This document shows, in pieces, positions 63,945 to 64,000 of a stretch of DNA of 64,000 nt. The DNA is from Phycisphaerae bacterium (GTDB taxonomy: Bacteria > Planctomycetota > Phycisphaerae > Phycisphaerales > UBA1924): positions 268,363-332,362 of the forward strand of contig BQMO01000014.1 of the NCBI GenBank assembly GCA_022180725.1, written 5' to 3'. The notes below the pieces were generated by a model. The model was not told where the DNA came from, made no database searches, and saw nothing but the letters and a program-made list of their open reading frames with translations. Numbering within the stretch: the stretch's first letter is position 1; each line of letters starts with the position of its first letter. Position numbers and translations under genes: made by a program.

Positions 63945-64000
63945 AGATCGGAAGAGCACACGTCTGAACTCCAGTCACCGTACGTAATCTCGTATGCCGT
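63945..64000 (+). other. Illumina TruSeq index adapter (assembly artefact)
   Basis: AGATCGGAAGAGC at 63945-63957 begins the 34-base TruSeq read-2 adapter, which ends at 63978. The index CGTACGTA (63979-63986) and the P7 start ATCTCGTATGCCGT follow. The reading frames here give the well-known contaminant peptides MTGVQTCALPI, MCSSDL and DRKSTRLNSSH. This is not genomic DNA. Confidence 0.99.

Noticed and set aside
63508..63978. Frames starting MTGVQTCALPI and MCSSDL
   Set aside because: Their N-termini are translations of the sequencing adapter, and the rest is out of frame with the Hint domain.
1..64000. tRNA, rRNA or CRISPR
   Set aside because: No T-loop GTTCRA with matching acceptor stem was found outside genes, no rRNA-like stretch, and no regularly spaced repeats. 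A tRNAscan-SE and Infernal run would be decisive.

Overview
The window is high-GC bacterial DNA with the gene content of a planctomycete of the class Phycisphaerae. Supporting signs are several secreted proteins ending in a PEP-CTERM-like tail (Pro-x-Pro-Gly, hydrophobic stretch, Arg-Arg-Arg-Arg), a secreted protein closing with dockerin-like repeats, a TIGR04137-type small basic protein, and membrane proteins carrying a CxxC...CPEC zinc ribbon. The taxonomic call is inference. No rRNA, tRNA, CRISPR array or intact insertion sequence was seen.

Layout. 1-4.6 kb: arginine biosynthesis run argR(partial)-argC-argB-argF-argG with 4-base overlaps. 4.5-8.8 kb: ATP-grasp protein, recG and a DUF971 protein on the minus strand, divergent from pyrF. 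8.8-10.1 kb: two tandem paralogous secreted proteins. 10.5-13.5 kb: orphan nuoI, a membrane protein, the small basic protein and an amino-acid dehydrogenase. 13.5-17.2 kb: ABC ATPase, permease with a His/Asp-rich loop, and a DUF3299-like protein, probably a metal-related transport operon. 17.2-20.5 kb: PAS-LuxR regulator, LOG protein, ECF sigma/anti-sigma pair. 20.4-25.5 kb: PEP-CTERM protein, zinc-ribbon membrane protein, PrsW protease, dockerin-tailed secreted protein. 25.5-31.1 kb: hscB-like, thioredoxin, DUF1015, purQ, zinc-ribbon membrane protein, mnmA. 31.1-35.1 kb: dnaG-rpoD. 35.2-38.9 kb: acylphosphatase, HAD hydrolase, two small unknowns, clpX. 38.9-45.6 kb: minus-strand run lpxA-MBL-rsfS-panD-aroB-ParA/CBM48 fusion-unknown. 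45.6-51.9 kb: lipB, OmpH/Skp-like, a secreted C15-peptidase-like protein, a SASA esterase and an unknown protein flanked by two copies of an unidentified intergenic repeat. 52.2-62.7 kb: an eight-gene heavy-metal efflux operon (Cys-rich protein, CzcC, CzcB, CzcA, three small envelope proteins, P1B-ATPase). 63.2 kb to the end: a truncated Hint-domain protein.

The last 56 bases (63945-64000) are not biological. They are an Illumina TruSeq index adapter, so real sequence ends at 63944 and the apparent N-terminus of the last gene is an artefact.

The most interesting biology is a ParA-type ATPase fused to a glycogen-binding (CBM48/AMPK-beta-like) domain with a co-transcribed unknown partner. Next are a secreted pyroglutamyl-peptidase homologue whose catalytic Cys appears to be Ser, the two-copy intergenic element next to terminator-like hairpins, and the metal operon with its uncharacterised His/Cys-rich small proteins.
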